A stretch of DNA of 64,000 nucleotides from Pyrrhosoma nymphula (lineage: Eukaryota > Arthropoda > Insecta > Odonata > Coenagrionidae). The notes beneath the pieces were generated by a model that searched no databases, was not told where the DNA came from, and worked only from the letters and a program-made list of their open reading frames with translations. The translations under genes were made by a program, and so were the position numbers. The stretch is from NCBI GenBank assembly GCA_963573305.1, contig OY754335.1:11881501-11945500 (forward strand). The letters are read 5' to 3'. Below are positions 1 through 11,985 of the stretch, piece by piece; positions within the stretch are counted from its first letter, which is position 1; each line of letters begins with the position of its first letter.

Positions 1-95
1 TTCCTCTTGTATTGCCCTCTCACCTTTCCTCCCCTTCTCCTCCCGCTTTAACCCCTTCTTCGGTCGCGAAGAGTAATTGGCCCTCGCGTACTTAA

Positions 96-669
96 GGAGG
101 TTCCACCGCGACTGTGTGAGTCAAAACAAATACTAAATTCCACATTTTTTATATTTTGTACAAAAAATCCAGATTTCTCTGATGAAAAGCGTTACCTATG
201 GAAAAGCAAAAGTAAGGTAATAAAAATTCAGATTATTCCACGAATGTATTTTAAATGAGCACTTTTTCCCAGTCATAGCCGTCATAGCCGTCCCAGTCAT
301 AGCCGACTGCAGCGCCATTTTTAACGAATTACCGCATTATGACTTCAATTACGGCATTAATTCCCTAGTAACTATAAAAATAAGGCGGTAATATGCCTAT
401 ATTTATTTTTATTTAATTTCTCCGGATAATTTCCTTCTTATAAACAGTTTTCCGCGAAAATGCATTTATATGTTATGGAAAAATACTATTTTTCCCCGTG
501 TTTCCCTCATTCTCCCATTTACCACCATGTGACTTCAAGTTCAATTAGATAATAAATTACCGTGGAAAGGTAACATTTTGTTGCTCACATCAGATAGAGG
601 ACAAGTATTTCTATAAGTAGACAGAATATGAATAAAATGACATTTAAGTGATTATGCGGTGGAACCACC
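96..669 (+). mobile_element. TTAA-flanked MITE, copy 1
   Basis: A 574 bp non-coding element bounded on both sides by TTAA (92-95 and 670-673). Its ends are inverted: the left end reads GGAGGTTCCACCGCGAC and the right end, read from the other strand, GGTGGTTCCACCGCATA. A second copy lies inverted at 30191-30745, and similarity runs through the whole interior. A TTAA duplication is the hallmark of piggyBac-type integration, but the termini are not the usual CCC-type ends, so the superfamily is inferred. It contains no reading frame of note and is presumably mobilised in trans. A short GTCATAGCC tandem repeat sits near 272-305. Confidence 0.85.
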
Positions 670-673
670 TTAA

Positions 674-3300
674 GGCAGTCCCCGCTCCTTTGCTGCAGAA
701 GAAGACACCGATTCTTGCACACACTTAATAAGGGGCTGTGTCGTCCTTTTCGTGATCTGTATCCCAGCCACCCAAGGTACTCTCGATGAACGAGGCTGAA
801 TGCGGTGCAAAGATCTAAAAATGTCTTCTATGTTTGAGTTCCATTCTGTCACCCTTGCCTTCTTGGAAGAGATCCTTATGGTCAGAAGATGCGTCATTTA
901 GAAAGAACCAGTCGGATTAATGATACATAGCCGTGGAATAGAATTCATTTTTGCTTCACTTGACATTTTGGCCCCCTCTTTCAATGTTTCAACATTGTCA
1001 GCATAACTCACATGGCCTGGGTTTGTCTCAAATGATTGGATGTTCATTTTTTACTTTTTATCCTAAATTTGCGTTCTCATCATAAATATCTTACTTCTAT
1101 GTTTAATTTTTTTCCCATATGTGTCGCGGTCTTTATTCTCCCTGCGAATGATAGCTTATCATCCTTACGGTGGCTCTGCCTTGAAGTTTTACTTATCTTA
1201 GGGTTAGTGTGATTTTTATAAAAGCCGCTTCGATTCACACTATGCATGCTAAAGCATCATAGCGTATTATGATTTGATACATTTTTAGATTCATTGTGAG
1301 TGGCAACTACGCATAAAGATTTACCGCATATGAATTTTGGCAAAAAAAACTTCCTTTGCCCCTCTTTAAATAATTTCCTTAATTGCAAACTGCAACCAGA
1401 TTTTCGAGGGATTTAAGTGTTATTATCGTTCTTTTGAAAAATTATAAATGGGAATTAACGATACTTCTATCTTTCGATTTACCATTATCTTGCGCTGGTA
1501 ATCGTTTGGTCGCAATTATTTTAGACAAATAGGTGCATATTTAAATATTCATTGAAATCATACACCGACGCCCTGATATTTTGCTGTTATTTTTAGTTGT
1601 CGTGATCTTGAACCTTGAAAGCCAACCAGCATTCACTACAAGCAGTTTGAAGGTAGGAACAGAAGTTAAGGAATTGTCTAAATATTTTTAAAACAAAGTC
1701 GGGAGATAATTGAGATATGGTGTGAAAGTTAAAGATGATGAATTGACACAATATAAGCAATTTTCCTGATGACGATGTAATAACAATTATAACTAGATCA
1801 TAATTAAATTCATATTTATTTGTGGAAAATGTTTTATTTTTTATCCATTCATCACTAATATATTCTCGTTCAACAAAGGGCTTCTATTTCCTCCTATTCC
1901 TGACCCCTTTGAAACCCTTAACCTTTAACAAGGGCTGTTTTGAGATCTTTTTCATGCCATCGATTGTCATCGCAGCGACAATGGTCCCTTTGCTCCTCCG
2001 GTAGAGGAAGGCTCCTCTCTTCTGTGGAAGGACTCCCGTCACTTTCTATATTTTAATGGCATCCCTGACTCACCTCGAAGCGTAAGGAAATGACACCGGG
2101 ACACGCTTGCTTTCTTCAAACCTCTTTTCTCTCTCTGTCCTTTCTGCTACGAACAATCAACTTCAGCAGGATTTATAAATTTAATTCCGCCCCCTCGTAT
2201 AAGTTTACTTCTTTAAATATATTTGCACTGTTGATTAAGCCTTCGTGTATATTTTTTTCTCGGAATATTCAATAGTGAGGAGTTTATTTTTAAAAGGCAT
2301 CCTTTACACCGACTCTTTGGACGATTCGGAGAAAATGGAGATGCTTTGAGAGGCTTTTTTTTATAATTTATCCTTTTTTGTCGCCGGTCAATTAATTTCG
2401 CTTCGCAAGTTGAGCGACTGTGGCAAATTCAAAGGCATCAGGCGGGACATGGTTGAACAGTATTTTGCCACCTGTCTTGGTCATGCCCACTGTATTTTTA
2501 TCAAATCTAGACTCTTGTCTCTTGTGTCTTAAGTGTCTTCTTCAGATTCACAGTCATAAAAGCCAGGTATTATATTACCGAGCGGTTATAAAATTGAATC
2601 CAAGCCTTTACCGACTTCATTTTTTCTGGACAGTTTAGTCAGAGTACATTATCGTCCTGAATAGTGTTGAAATATATCCTTTTTAGTCTAAATATTGGAA
2701 AATACATGCTGAAAGTTGAAGGTATACTTTTGTGCACGCTATCGAATTTTGAAAAGAAAAGGTATCCGTTAAGTAGTTCATTTAATCAGTTCAGAAACTG
2801 CGGTGGATGCTGAAAATGAATGTCACTATAGGAGATATTTTATTCGAACAAATGGACCTTTTTGGGTGATTAAAATCGTGTCCCAATTGAAATTACGTTT
2901 CTGGCACGATAAATCGTTTAAAAAAGTTATGAATTTAATTAGATTAATATTGGGCATTAAAAGTCAATAGGGATATTATTTCCAAGTATCCCATTATGTT
3001 TCCTACATATTTTATTCACGTCCTTTTCATCCCAATGGTAACTCATAAAATGACACAACTCGTGTTGCTCCAAGGGATATCTTATTGGTTTGTCCATGTG
3101 GATACACCAACGCATCTCTCCAGTTTGCATCAGTATTTCAGCATTTATGTCAAGTTTATTTTCCTATTTTTAATTTGATATAATAATGCACTCGTGGTTG
3201 ATTTCCTCTAATTACGCTTGACTGAAGTGAATATTTTCTCTCAATTTTCTGTGAATAAAAGGTATCATTGTGTTATCAATATCATTATCAATTTGAGCAA
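674..3300. other. unassigned AT-rich DNA
   Basis: No recognisable gene or element. The longest open frames are 60-75 codons; the one at 670-897 on the minus strand (75 codons) starts at the MITE edge and resembles nothing I know. Treated as intergenic or intronic DNA. Confidence 0.5.
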
Positions 3301-3304
3301 AAAA

Positions 3305-3372
3305 TATGAATCAAATGTGAATTCAAATCAATTCAATTCAAATTCAAATTCAATCAAATCAAATGTGAATTC
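3305..3372. repeat. degenerate (TCAAAT)n simple repeat
   Basis: A run of imperfect AATTCAAAT/TCAAAT units. The short open frame across it, rich in Asn and Ser, is a by-product of the repeat. Confidence 0.8.
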
Positions 3373-6070
3373 GAGGGGCTTCTTCGTCTTGCAAACATCG
3401 AAAGTGACAACAGTGGAATGAGCCACAACCAACGTCTACGTAAAACTTAAACTCGTATGGATTAGAATAAACCAACACATTGGCTCAGCGTCGGTCATAA
3501 CTATTTTGTATGCGGCAACGTGCGCGCTGTTGTAATGTTAAGTGGTGGACAGCTTCCATCTTTCACGAAAAAATATACTCGACGGACCTCGACCTTCTTC
3601 TATTAAATGTGCGAAGTTTTATTGCCTCCTGTTCCCTGTCAATTTCTCATTGTGCTCGCAGGGAGTAATGTTTCCCGTTTCAAGTTTAAGTGATAGTTAC
3701 AAATTTGCAAATTAATGTTCACTGTGTCTCAGCCTTTATTTAATAATATAATCCATTGAAATAAAATAATTATGCAATAAATTAACTGGGAAACTTTTCC
3801 TCTTTATAGACTAATGGGTAATGATTATATGGCCCTTTAATGAGAATCTGACCTATAGCAAGTCATCCTCAATTTATTCTAAGAGACTGAGTTTATTATT
3901 TCTCTTTTCAAGGTTAATTAATAAACAGTAAATATGAAAATGATGCTGTACGTTTGAGGCGAGTAATGTAATATCGTCCTCGACCTAAAACGTCACTTAT
4001 AGGTAACTTGTGGTAGGCAAGAGGTGTTGATTCACCATTTCACAGTCAGCCACCGTCACTGGTTTCAAGAGTCCAGATTTCTTCCGAAATAAAAAAATGA
4101 AATCTGTGCTCACTGCCGGTGTTGTCCTTATGATTATCTGTAAGCAATTTAAGTGGGAGATCATTCACAATGTAAACAGAAAAATAAGGAAAGCCTCTAT
4201 TCCTAGGAGAGATAAGAATATGGAACCCTGGGTCATGCAGTTTATTGAAAGCCAACATCAATTAACCGGAATCTCATATGCCTATCTCAAATGTTGGTGC
4301 AACTATCTTCTAGCATACACTTACAGCATTACATAGCATTACGTTTTTCATTTCTTTCCGTGAAAATATCTTTTCTCATTGAGTAACCTTTTAATTCATA
4401 TAGCGTACGTATCTACCATTGCTCCCCATCGAAATGCTTATATACTCCAAGCACACCTGCATTGGACATTTATTTGCTGTCAAATTGTCTAGGATAACTT
4501 CTCTATGACCCCATAATTCATATTCATTTTATGACCTCCCACTTCGATTCGCAACCGAGCCTTCTTTCCGGACAATCTTTTTATTTCCACATTTCAGGGT
4601 TGATGTAAACATCATCGTTCGTAAACTTATTCAGTTACGGATCTCCGGTTGACTGAAATCCCTTGGTTGGCTAATTAAAATTTAACCAGATGCAAATCTC
4701 TCTTAATAAACTCTCTTAGACGTCAAAACTTCACCGGCCACAGTGGCGACAGGGTAAAGTCCTTTTCACAAGGGTTTTCGGGATATCCTTGGTAACAAAT
4801 TTATTTTTGGATTTTGGGTGTTCACATCGCCTCATTCTCTATACCCACGCCTCAGGGGTCACCCTTGTCAATCGAAGAAATCCAGTGTAGTGGAAGGTTT
4901 AGATTTTCCTTCGGTTTCTGCGCATCGGTAAGGTGGCTGCAAATAAGTTGGCTTTGTGTTACAGATGTAGTGCTTAAACAATTTACGAAGGCATTGCAAT
5001 TTCAACAATCTACCCTCGATGGGCATAGTATAATTCAAAACATTCTTTTAGGATGAACCCTGGCAACTACAGGACTAAGCCTGCATTGGCTGGGCGTCGT
5101 AAGCGGCTGACTTAACTTACGTGATTGTTATTATGCACGAAATCCTCACGTTTCGATGAAAAATAAAACAGAAAAGCGCAAAGATTTGGAAAATAGTTTA
5201 GGAATTGTAAGAATGCAGGCTTGGATTTATTGAGAATTGGAATGTGAGGGCTGTGTGGATTAAAATGTAGGAACAGTGGAGAATTTTCTAATACAGCTTC
5301 CGCAAGACGCTAATAAAGACGATTTCTTACTCTTCTCTACTCGGCTATAACACAATCACTGGTGTTGGTATGTACAACCGGGATATGAAAAGGCGGACTC
5401 GTAGCGTCACTGACCGCCCAAAATGGAAATACACAATGTTCTGGAAATATTTCGGTCTTCTTTTGATGAATATTTACTATTTTCTCATGATTGATCGCAG
5501 TATTACATCTTCCGAGAAGTGGAATCTTTTTGACTTCCGTTTCATGCTCTTTTACCTTCCAATACAAGCAATCCTCTCCGAACTGCAAACTTCTTCTTTG
5601 CTTGTTATTATCGTTGGCCTCAAGCTATATTTGCGTATCTTCCAACCCTTTTGCTCTGCGATTAAACTAAGCATAAATAAATTATGCAATCCATATCTAA
5701 AATAGATACAAACAAGCATGTGTGATCAATTGAGAATTAGAAAAGTGCCTCATTATTTATTTCATTTTTAAAATCTTCATTGTTGGTAGAAGAATTGTTT
5801 AGACTTTTTTATGCCTACGTATTTTGCCATAGAGTTCAAGATTTATTCTGAAGATAAATTTTCGCTTTCATCTTGCCTCTCACTTTAAAGCATGCTTTTA
5901 GTTTCGGATTCATTTATATTCATTCTTTTATTCAATTCAGGGCCGATTTTATTGTTTGTTTCTCATAATTTCCTTTCAGTTATTTTATACACATTGTGTT
6001 GCAAGATATTTTATTTGGCGAAGAAATTAGGTGCTCAGAGCAAAGTTTAGTACCATAAATTACTTACTAG
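3373..6070. other. unassigned DNA with unrecognised short ORFs
   Basis: No known domain seen. The largest frame, 5370-5705 plus (111 codons), has hydrophobic stretches but no recognisable family, and a competing frame lies on the opposite strand (5337-5588). Neither is supported as a gene. Confidence 0.45.
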
Positions 6071-6074
6071 AGAA

Positions 6075-6310
6075 TTGGATTCATGTGATGGATAGAGTAG
6101 GTACTGGCTTCCCGTCCCAAAATGTCTGGGTTCGAATCCAGGCAGTAGCAGAGGTTTTTCAGTGGCATCCTCATCCGTGTCTGGGTGCTATGTGGATAAC
6201 ACTTCAGGTGTGGTTCTCTGACCGTCGGGTGGAACGTCAAACTGTGGACTCTTTGATGACTTTAGTTGAAAGTAGGCTAAAGCCGATGCCGAGTTATTCT
6301 CCACCATTCT
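6075..6310 (+). mobile_element. tRNA-derived SINE, copy A
   Basis: A box-B-like promoter sequence, GGGTTCGAATCC (about 6129-6140), is preceded by an A-box-like TAGAGTAGGTACTGG (about 6094-6108). The downstream stretch GGCAGTAGCAGAG then TTTTTCAG recurs on the minus strand at 36720-36860, so this is a dispersed family rather than a tRNA gene; the cloverleaf is not complete. The 3' boundary is approximate and no clear target-site duplication was found. Confidence 0.65.
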
Positions 6311-6519
6311 TCTAGTAATCCTTTCTTACCTACGTACTCACCTGCCCTCAGTGGCGCATATGATCTCAGTTGTCGATCGCAGCCATAAAATAACCTGCCA
6401 GTTGATTTTATTAGTATTAGAGGCAAATCATGCGGCAGTACTTGGCCGTGTAAAGTTGTAAAGGAGAATGTTATAGAGGGAGGTGAAAAGGTGAAGTTAT
6501 ATTTCAGGAGTGTTTTAAG

Positions 6520-6650
6520 TGGATCTCCGTTTTTATTATGTACACTTATTGTGCGTGGGAAGAACGAATTTTTGTACCTATCTGTTCGGCAATGTAACTC
6601 TCTTATTTTATCTTTCCTGTCGGACCTAGGGGTGTAGTGTAAAGTCAAAA
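6520..6650 (-). pseudogene. LINE reverse-transcriptase C-terminal remnant
   Basis: The minus-strand frame encodes RSDRKDKIRELHCRTDRYKN followed by SFFPRTI. This is the same C-terminal signature as in the LINE fragments at 14205-15164 and 35519-36145 (RSDRNDKLR..., CRTDRYGNSFFPRTIRDFN). Only this short tail is recognisable; the rest of the 123-codon frame (6277-6648) diverges and runs towards the neighbouring SINE. A decayed, 5'-truncated copy of that LINE family. Confidence 0.7.
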
Positions 6651-7394
6651 TAAATTAAATAGTGCGGTGTCCTAGCTACGGCTTTTGTTGGTAAGGACCA
6701 TTGGCGTTTGCTATGCAGTCGAAATCTCAATGTATGTACTTGGAGAGATGATAGTGGATCAGGGGTGGATACAGACTAACATTTTAGGGGGGTCATAACT
6801 GTCCGCTTCTGCTCTCCCCCCCGAGGGGGAAATGTTTTTTGAAAATTCATAACAAACTTTTGTTGCAGATTTTGACACATTTGAGAGTGTTAATTTCATA
6901 GAAGATACAAAAGAGTAATATTAATATCTGCCATAGGTTTATTAAAATTTTTATTATGCAAATAAATAATTGGAGAAATAATAATTAAGCATTAAAGGGC
7001 TTTACACAAATTTACCGGAAAATTTTATAGATATTTAAAATACTCCAATTTTCTTAGTAAAAAATATTCCCGAACAATAACATAATACATGTATGCTTCA
7101 AAAGTGAGCTATGAACAATAATGTAAGGATCATAAATTAAAGTAGTATGTCAGTGTACTTCTCTGTATTTAAGAAAGAAAACAACAAGAAGGAACAAAAC
7201 AACCAGTTTAAACTCAGTATGGATAATATATTATATAATAATTTACAATACAAAGTTCTGGTGTCTCTTTGTCTCAGCGAATCTTAGAATAATGGCTTCT
7301 GGGTCCAGTAGAATTTCTTGATGGACCTGGAACTGATTGTCTGACTGGAAATGTATCCAGAATCCGCAGGAGTTTGTGGATGGTGGGATACATG

Positions 7395-8930
7395 TCAATG
7401 TCGCTTTTTTACAATGTTTCCAAAACGGAATCTGGGAGTTTTTCTCTGTTCTCCACGACCCTCGATAACTTTTGAATCAACAATGAGAACTATTACTTTA
7501 CAGTTACAAGAGTAAATAAGATCCTGATAAATATTTACAGTTTCTCTCATATCGACTTCAACTCCTGATTTTATTTCAGTTTTGGGCAAGATGGCTCAAA
7601 TATTAAATGAATTCATAACTTCCGTTGAAAGTCTGTCTTTTAAATCTGTGATGACGTTGTCCAAAAGTGGTATATAAACAGATCTTCGAAAGTATTTCTC
7701 TCTCGACTCTGCAGGATGGTTTTTTTACGGCTGGTTTGAAGGGAAACAAGTCGTGGTATCTTAAAATCAACAACTAACTTTTCAGCTACTTACCGTGCTT
7801 CATATTAGAGGCCACTAAGTAGTACTTTCTTACTTACCTTATTAGTAATATCTTTAAAGATGGATACAGCCTTTTCTCGCTTTGCTTCAAGTACGCTTTT
7901 AGTTTCTTCTATTGCATCACTACCCTTTTTTAAATCAAGAGTTGGTGCTTGAAGAATTCTTAAGGCGACTAAGTGATACAGTTACTCCTTATATATTACT
8001 AAGAATCACAACTGAGAGGAGAAATTCTGGGCTTCAGATAGCTTACATATGAGATAACGCATCAGTTGACGCCTTTCCATGGAGGTAGACTTTTCTGCCA
8101 GAACGTTGTGAATCTTAATAATCGATTCCCCTTGGAACTAAAGGTGTCCCTCGTACTTCTCGACCCAACGGGTTTCACAAATAGCTTGAAGAGAAGCACC
8201 CAGTTCCTTCTTAAAAACATCTTTGGAGAGGCGTTTGAAAAAGATACTATTTTCTTTATAGTTCCATAGCCATTTCTATATTAAACTACTTTTGAGGAAT
8301 TTGCCAAAGAATTATTCAAAATGTGGCCGTTGCACGTTCAGCGCTGAGCGTGTGTGGCTATCTTCGTTAGCACTTTTTGATTCAGATGCCGTTACTGAAC
8401 AACTGTTGACCCCAAAACCTAAGCAAAACTTCAAGTCTAAATCAAAGTTCTTGGCAATGTCCTTGACGATACGGGCTTAAGCAACGCCAGTCAAGCGACG
8501 TTCTCCCTCTGAATCAATATCTTCCTCTCAAATCATATTTTAGGCATTAATGCCAAACAAATGTAATGATATCTTCCCTCAGAAGGCGTTCAAGAAAGTA
8601 TCGCAAAGAAATACTAAATTGGGAAATACTAGAAATGTCTAGTAAAATCTTCTCGGGCTTCAAACCCGAGAAGGTTTTACTAAAATTATTCGCCGAGAAA
8701 GCCTAAGATCTTTTACTAGAAATGTCTGTTGTCTCGTCGAATATTACAGAGAAAAAATTGTGCTTCCTTAACTCTTTTTAAGAGAATACTTTGAATCTCT
8801 TCCTTACAACTTTCAATGAGTTTGCTTGCATGTAGCATTCAATGGAGGACTCTCCAAGTGTCCGCGCAGATTGTTGTCACCGGCATCGATCCTCAACCGA
8901 AGCAACTCTCTGAAATTTCCGTAATTGTTT
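7395..8930 (-). pseudogene. hAT transposase pseudogene, ZMYM1/DUF4371 type
   Basis: Read on the minus strand, pieces of a DUF4371/ZMYM1-like hAT transposase appear in the expected order. First comes a GNFRELLRLRIDAGDNNLRG-like segment near 8800-8925. Next is FFSVIFDETTDIS at 8717-8759, the conserved DETTD core carrying a catalytic Asp. After the 73 bp insertion, QFSISLRYFLERLL continues near 8580-8630. A segment DLKDRLSTEVMNSFN lies near 7598-7642 and ETVNIYQDL within the 65-codon frame at 7395-7589, matching the C-terminal half of the family. Many stops and frameshifts separate the pieces, so no protein can be made. I could not place the C-terminal dimerisation motif with confidence. The family call is from remembered motif similarity, not from a search. 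Confidence 0.7.
8641..8713. mobile_element. 73 bp hairpin insertion with 14 bp TSD
   Basis: Flanked by a perfect 14 bp direct repeat, TACTAGAAATGTCT (8627-8640 and 8714-8727). The insert begins with a hairpin: AGTAAAATCTTCTCGGG pairs with CCCGAGAAGGTTTTACT across a short loop. It interrupts the hAT transposase right after the DETTDIS motif, so it arrived later than the hAT element. The CTCGGG/CCCGAG stem sequence recurs in the foldback element at 26172-26330. Confidence 0.75.
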
Positions 8931-9333
8931 GCTATACTGTATTTTTCATCTCTATTTAGAAGGTTATCAATTTTTCAACTCTATTTAGAAGATTGTAACT
9001 CTTAAAGGAATGTTTTTCCTACCACATAAAGTAATTGTTTTTACAATAGGAATCAAGCGCTGCTGTTTTCCTCTGTTTGTGCCATGCGCTGCGAATGTAT
9101 TCCATTTACTATTTCTGATGCAGGAATGTGGTACGTCAAAATTAAGCTTTTCCCAGATGCAACAGCATCGATATGGTATTGGTTTTCATGATCTACAACT
9201 AAATCGCCTTAAAAGGTCAAATGCGATCAACTTTTTGTCAAATTCACAATCGTTTTTCTGTGAAAACAAATCGTCTAAGGTTTTGGGAGGGGGGTTCATG
9301 ACCGACCCCCTTGTATCCGCGCCTGCAGTGGGT

Positions 9334-10190
9334 CGAGGTTAAATGAGTTGAATGATGTTTATCGAGGCGTTTAGTGTATACCGCCATAAGCTCAGAGCGC
9401 TAATTCCCTCAAGGAATTGTTACTATGATCCTACAATGAATTTTGTCTGGCTCGGCCTTTCCTAAAACATAATAATTGAATATTTTCACGTTCCGCAGGT
9501 AGTAAATAGGCCAGAGAATCTGCGCAAGGTTTGCCACCTTACCACGAATTCTCCCAGAAGTCTGTTTTGGCCTTTCGGTCATGTCATCTATGATAATGGT
9601 CATGGTTTTGTAAAGATTTTGTTGGTCTATTGATGCAAAAATGCTTCTTTTAGTGGCTGTAATGGGCATTGTGACTATATGTAGTATTTTTCTTAGTTTT
9701 AAAATCCAAATTAACGTGTAAAATTGCATTGCATTGCATGCAGTGTGTTCCCACAAACTCGGGAAAAGGGTTAACTTACTGTCTCTGATGCTGAGAGGTA
9801 ATATATCCCGGCGTTTACTAATCGAATTACCTTTGGTGTGCCTAATGGAAACATAAATGTAGTCAGGCCAGAAACAGCGTCCAACTATGATTACGTAATA
9901 CGATTCAAATCACTGTTAATTTAATGCCAGTTGCAATTAATGATAATCACAATTTTCTTTTAAATTTGCCATGTAAATCTAGAAAATATTTTATATTAAT
10001 TTTTTTTTCTTACTTAAAGCTGGTTCATTATTATCACCTTTTTGTTCGAGTTTATTCCATAACTTTTATTTCTGAATGTAGACTGGAGAATAGCATCACA
10101 AGAAATAAGTGGGAATACAAATGAAGCTTGTCTCCTAATAAACAAATGTTTCTGAATAGTAAATAGAAAATAAATAGTAATAGAAATAGA
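9334..10190. other. unassigned DNA with a 115-codon minus ORF
   Basis: The minus frame at 9409-9756 includes MTIIIDDMTERPKQ, loosely like the IIIDGMDQ motif of some transposon-associated proteins I recall from arthropods, but this is too weak for a call. Nothing else was recognised. The stretch ends in AAATAGAAATAG-rich sequence next to the LINE 3' end. Confidence 0.3.
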
Positions 10191-10277
10191 AATTCATACA
10201 TTCATTGCAGTAGTCTACCGGTTAGAGGTAGGTTGTGATGAAAGTCAGAGAATATCCAACGAACTCTTACACGTGCC

Positions 10278-10878
10278 GTGCCCTGTCTACCTCTAGTATT
10301 TCTTTCTTCATCTCAGCATAAGTCCTACCTTTCTTCATCCCGTCCAGAAAACCGATTCTCTTCCTTCCCCTTCCCCGCTTACCCAACATCCTTCCCTCTA
10401 TCACAGCCTTCAGCAAACCATCGTCCCTCATTACCGCGTCCAGCCACCTACCCTGTCTTCCCCTAATCTCATCTATAAGTTTTCTCTCCTAGCCCACCAT
10501 GTCAAGCACTTCCTCATTTGTCTTCCTTTCCGTCCAACGCACCTTCTCCATCCTCCTCCACACCCACAACTCGAAAGCCTTCAGCCTATTTTCGTCTTCC
10601 TTTCTCAAGGTCCACGTTTCTGCCCCATACAACGCCACACTCCATATCAAGCTCTTCACTAGCCTCTTTTTTACATCCTTACTTAAGGTCCCCGTCATAA
10701 GCTCCCTTCTATTATTGAACGCTTCCTTCGCTAGCGCTATTCTCCTCCTAATGTCTTTACTACTATGTCCTCTTTCTTCTAGCGTACTACCCAAGTAATT
10801 AAATTGTTCTACTTGCTCCAGTTTGTGACTTCCTACTCTTATCACCAGCTTCACTTTCTTTGTCCTACAGAATCTCAT
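10278..10878 (-). pseudogene. LINE C-terminal domain
   Basis: Carries the C-terminal signature of this LINE group: EQFNYLGSTLEERG, SKDIRRRIALAKEAFN, SLIWSVALYGAETWTLRKED and AFELWVWRRMEKVRWTERKT then NEEVLDMVG. The frame stops at a TAG near 10488, but the next codons continue the domain (ERKLIDEIRGRQGRW, GKRGRGRKR, GRTYAEMKKEI) to about 10278, as the parallel copy at 63095-63463 confirms. So the TAG is premature. The 3' UTR then runs to about 10200. Confidence 0.85.
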
Positions 10879-11046
10879 TACTTTTTTTTCCTATTATTTA
10901 TCTTCATTCCGTATTTCTCACACTGCTTTTCCAGTGCATCTACTAAAGTTTACAGTCCTTTCGATGACCGACTGACCAACGCCTGGTCGTCTGCGAATAT
11001 AACCGACTTTATCCACTGGCCTCCTACTTTTATTCCCACATCTACC
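10879..11046 (-). pseudogene. LINE reverse transcriptase catalytic block FADD
   Basis: Out of frame with the block before it. Reading the minus strand gives VGIKVGGQWIKSVIFADDQA, with the FADD catalytic pair encoded at about 10985-10997, then a KQCEKYGMKINNRKKKVM-like segment leading into the next frame. This fills the gap between the RT core and the C-terminal domain. It shows the catalytic residues are intact although the frame is not. Confidence 0.8.
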
Positions 11047-11985
11047 TCATCCCTCTACCTCTCTTACCATTTCCTCAGCATATATGTTAAAAAGTAAAGG
11101 CGACAACGGGCACCCTTGCCGTACCCCGCGACCTATAATTGCCCATCCTGATTCACCCTCAACTACCCTTACCTGAGCCCTCTGCCCCATATATAAGTTT
11201 CGGGCGAGTCTCCTATCACGCCAATCTATTCCTATTTTCCCAAGTATCTGCATTAGTTTCTCCCAGTTTACTCTGTCAAACGCCTTTTCGAAATCTACAA
11301 AACAAGCGAAAACATCCTGATTATGCTCTATGTTTCTATCTAAAAGTGTCCTCATTACCGCAGTCGCATCTCTGGTTCCCCTCCCCTTCCTAAACCCAAA
11401 TTGGTCATCGCCTAAATAGCACTTTGCTCTGCTCTCTAACCTTCTATTTAGTACTCTAAGCAACACTTTTGCCGCGTGCGAAATTAAACTGATTGTTCTA
11501 TACTCCTCGCATTCTGACGCTTTCTTCTTCGGGATAGGTATTGATACTGTTTTCATGAAATCCTCTGGCCATACTCCTTCCTCGTAGATCCTGCGAATAA
11601 GTTCGAAAAACGATTTTCTCCCCTTACTACCCCAATTCTTCAGTAGCTCCGAAGGTAGGTTATCGGTTCCCACGGCTTTTCTACCCTTCATCTCTCTTAA
11701 TGCCCTCTCTATTTCGATGTCAAGTAACTCTGGTCCGAGGTTATCCTTATCTATTGTTCCTTCATCCTCTAGATCTAGGCTAATGGGTCTATTCTCGCTG
11801 TCATATAGCTCCTCTACGTGTTTTCTCCATCTTTCTTGGATATCTTCCTGTTCGATTAATATCTTCCCTGTTTTGTCCTTAACCTTTGGTATCGTTTGAC
11901 CTCTCTTACCACCCGATAAAATTTTCACTTTGGCGTACAAAGCGCCCACTTGGCCCCTCCTCCTGCATCTTTTCCATTTCCTCAC
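11047..11985 (-). pseudogene. LINE reverse transcriptase domain
   Basis: A 312-codon frame covering reverse-transcriptase blocks in order: the thumb-side linker, AVGTDNLPSELLK, VSIPIPKKKASECEEYRTIS, DDQFGFRKGRGTRDA, CFVDFEKAFDRVNW with the first catalytic Asp, and GVRQGCPLSPLLFNIYAEEM. It copies element RNA into DNA at the nicked target. The frame breaks near 11045, just before the catalytic FADD block, which continues in another frame at 10879-11046. The first 20 or so codons overlap the previous frame because of the frameshift near 11950. Confidence 0.9.

Larger units (their letters stand above)
6760..9325 (-). mobile_element. degenerate hAT transposon (ZMYM1/DUF4371-like)
   Basis: A 2.57 kb element with hAT-type terminal inverted repeats: CAGGGGTGGATAC at the left and, read from the other strand, CAGGCGCGGATAC at the right. 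It is flanked by an 8 bp duplication that has decayed (TAGTGGAT at 6752-6759, CAGTGGGT at 9326-9333; 6 of 8 match). hAT elements make 8 bp duplications. The transposase lies on the minus strand and is described in the next entry. A 73 bp hairpin insertion interrupts it at 8641-8713. Confidence 0.8.

Noticed and set aside
5370..5705. A membrane protein gene in the 111-codon ORF
   Set aside because: Hydrophobic stretches arise easily from T-rich DNA; no signal of a family and a competing frame on the other strand.
9409..9756. A real gene in the 115-codon minus ORF
   Set aside because: Only a weak resemblance around MTIIIDDMTE; no second motif, no context.
10499..10798. Serine/phenylalanine-rich plus-strand ORFs across 10278-12905
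   Set aside because: They are antisense shadows of the LINE coding strand.
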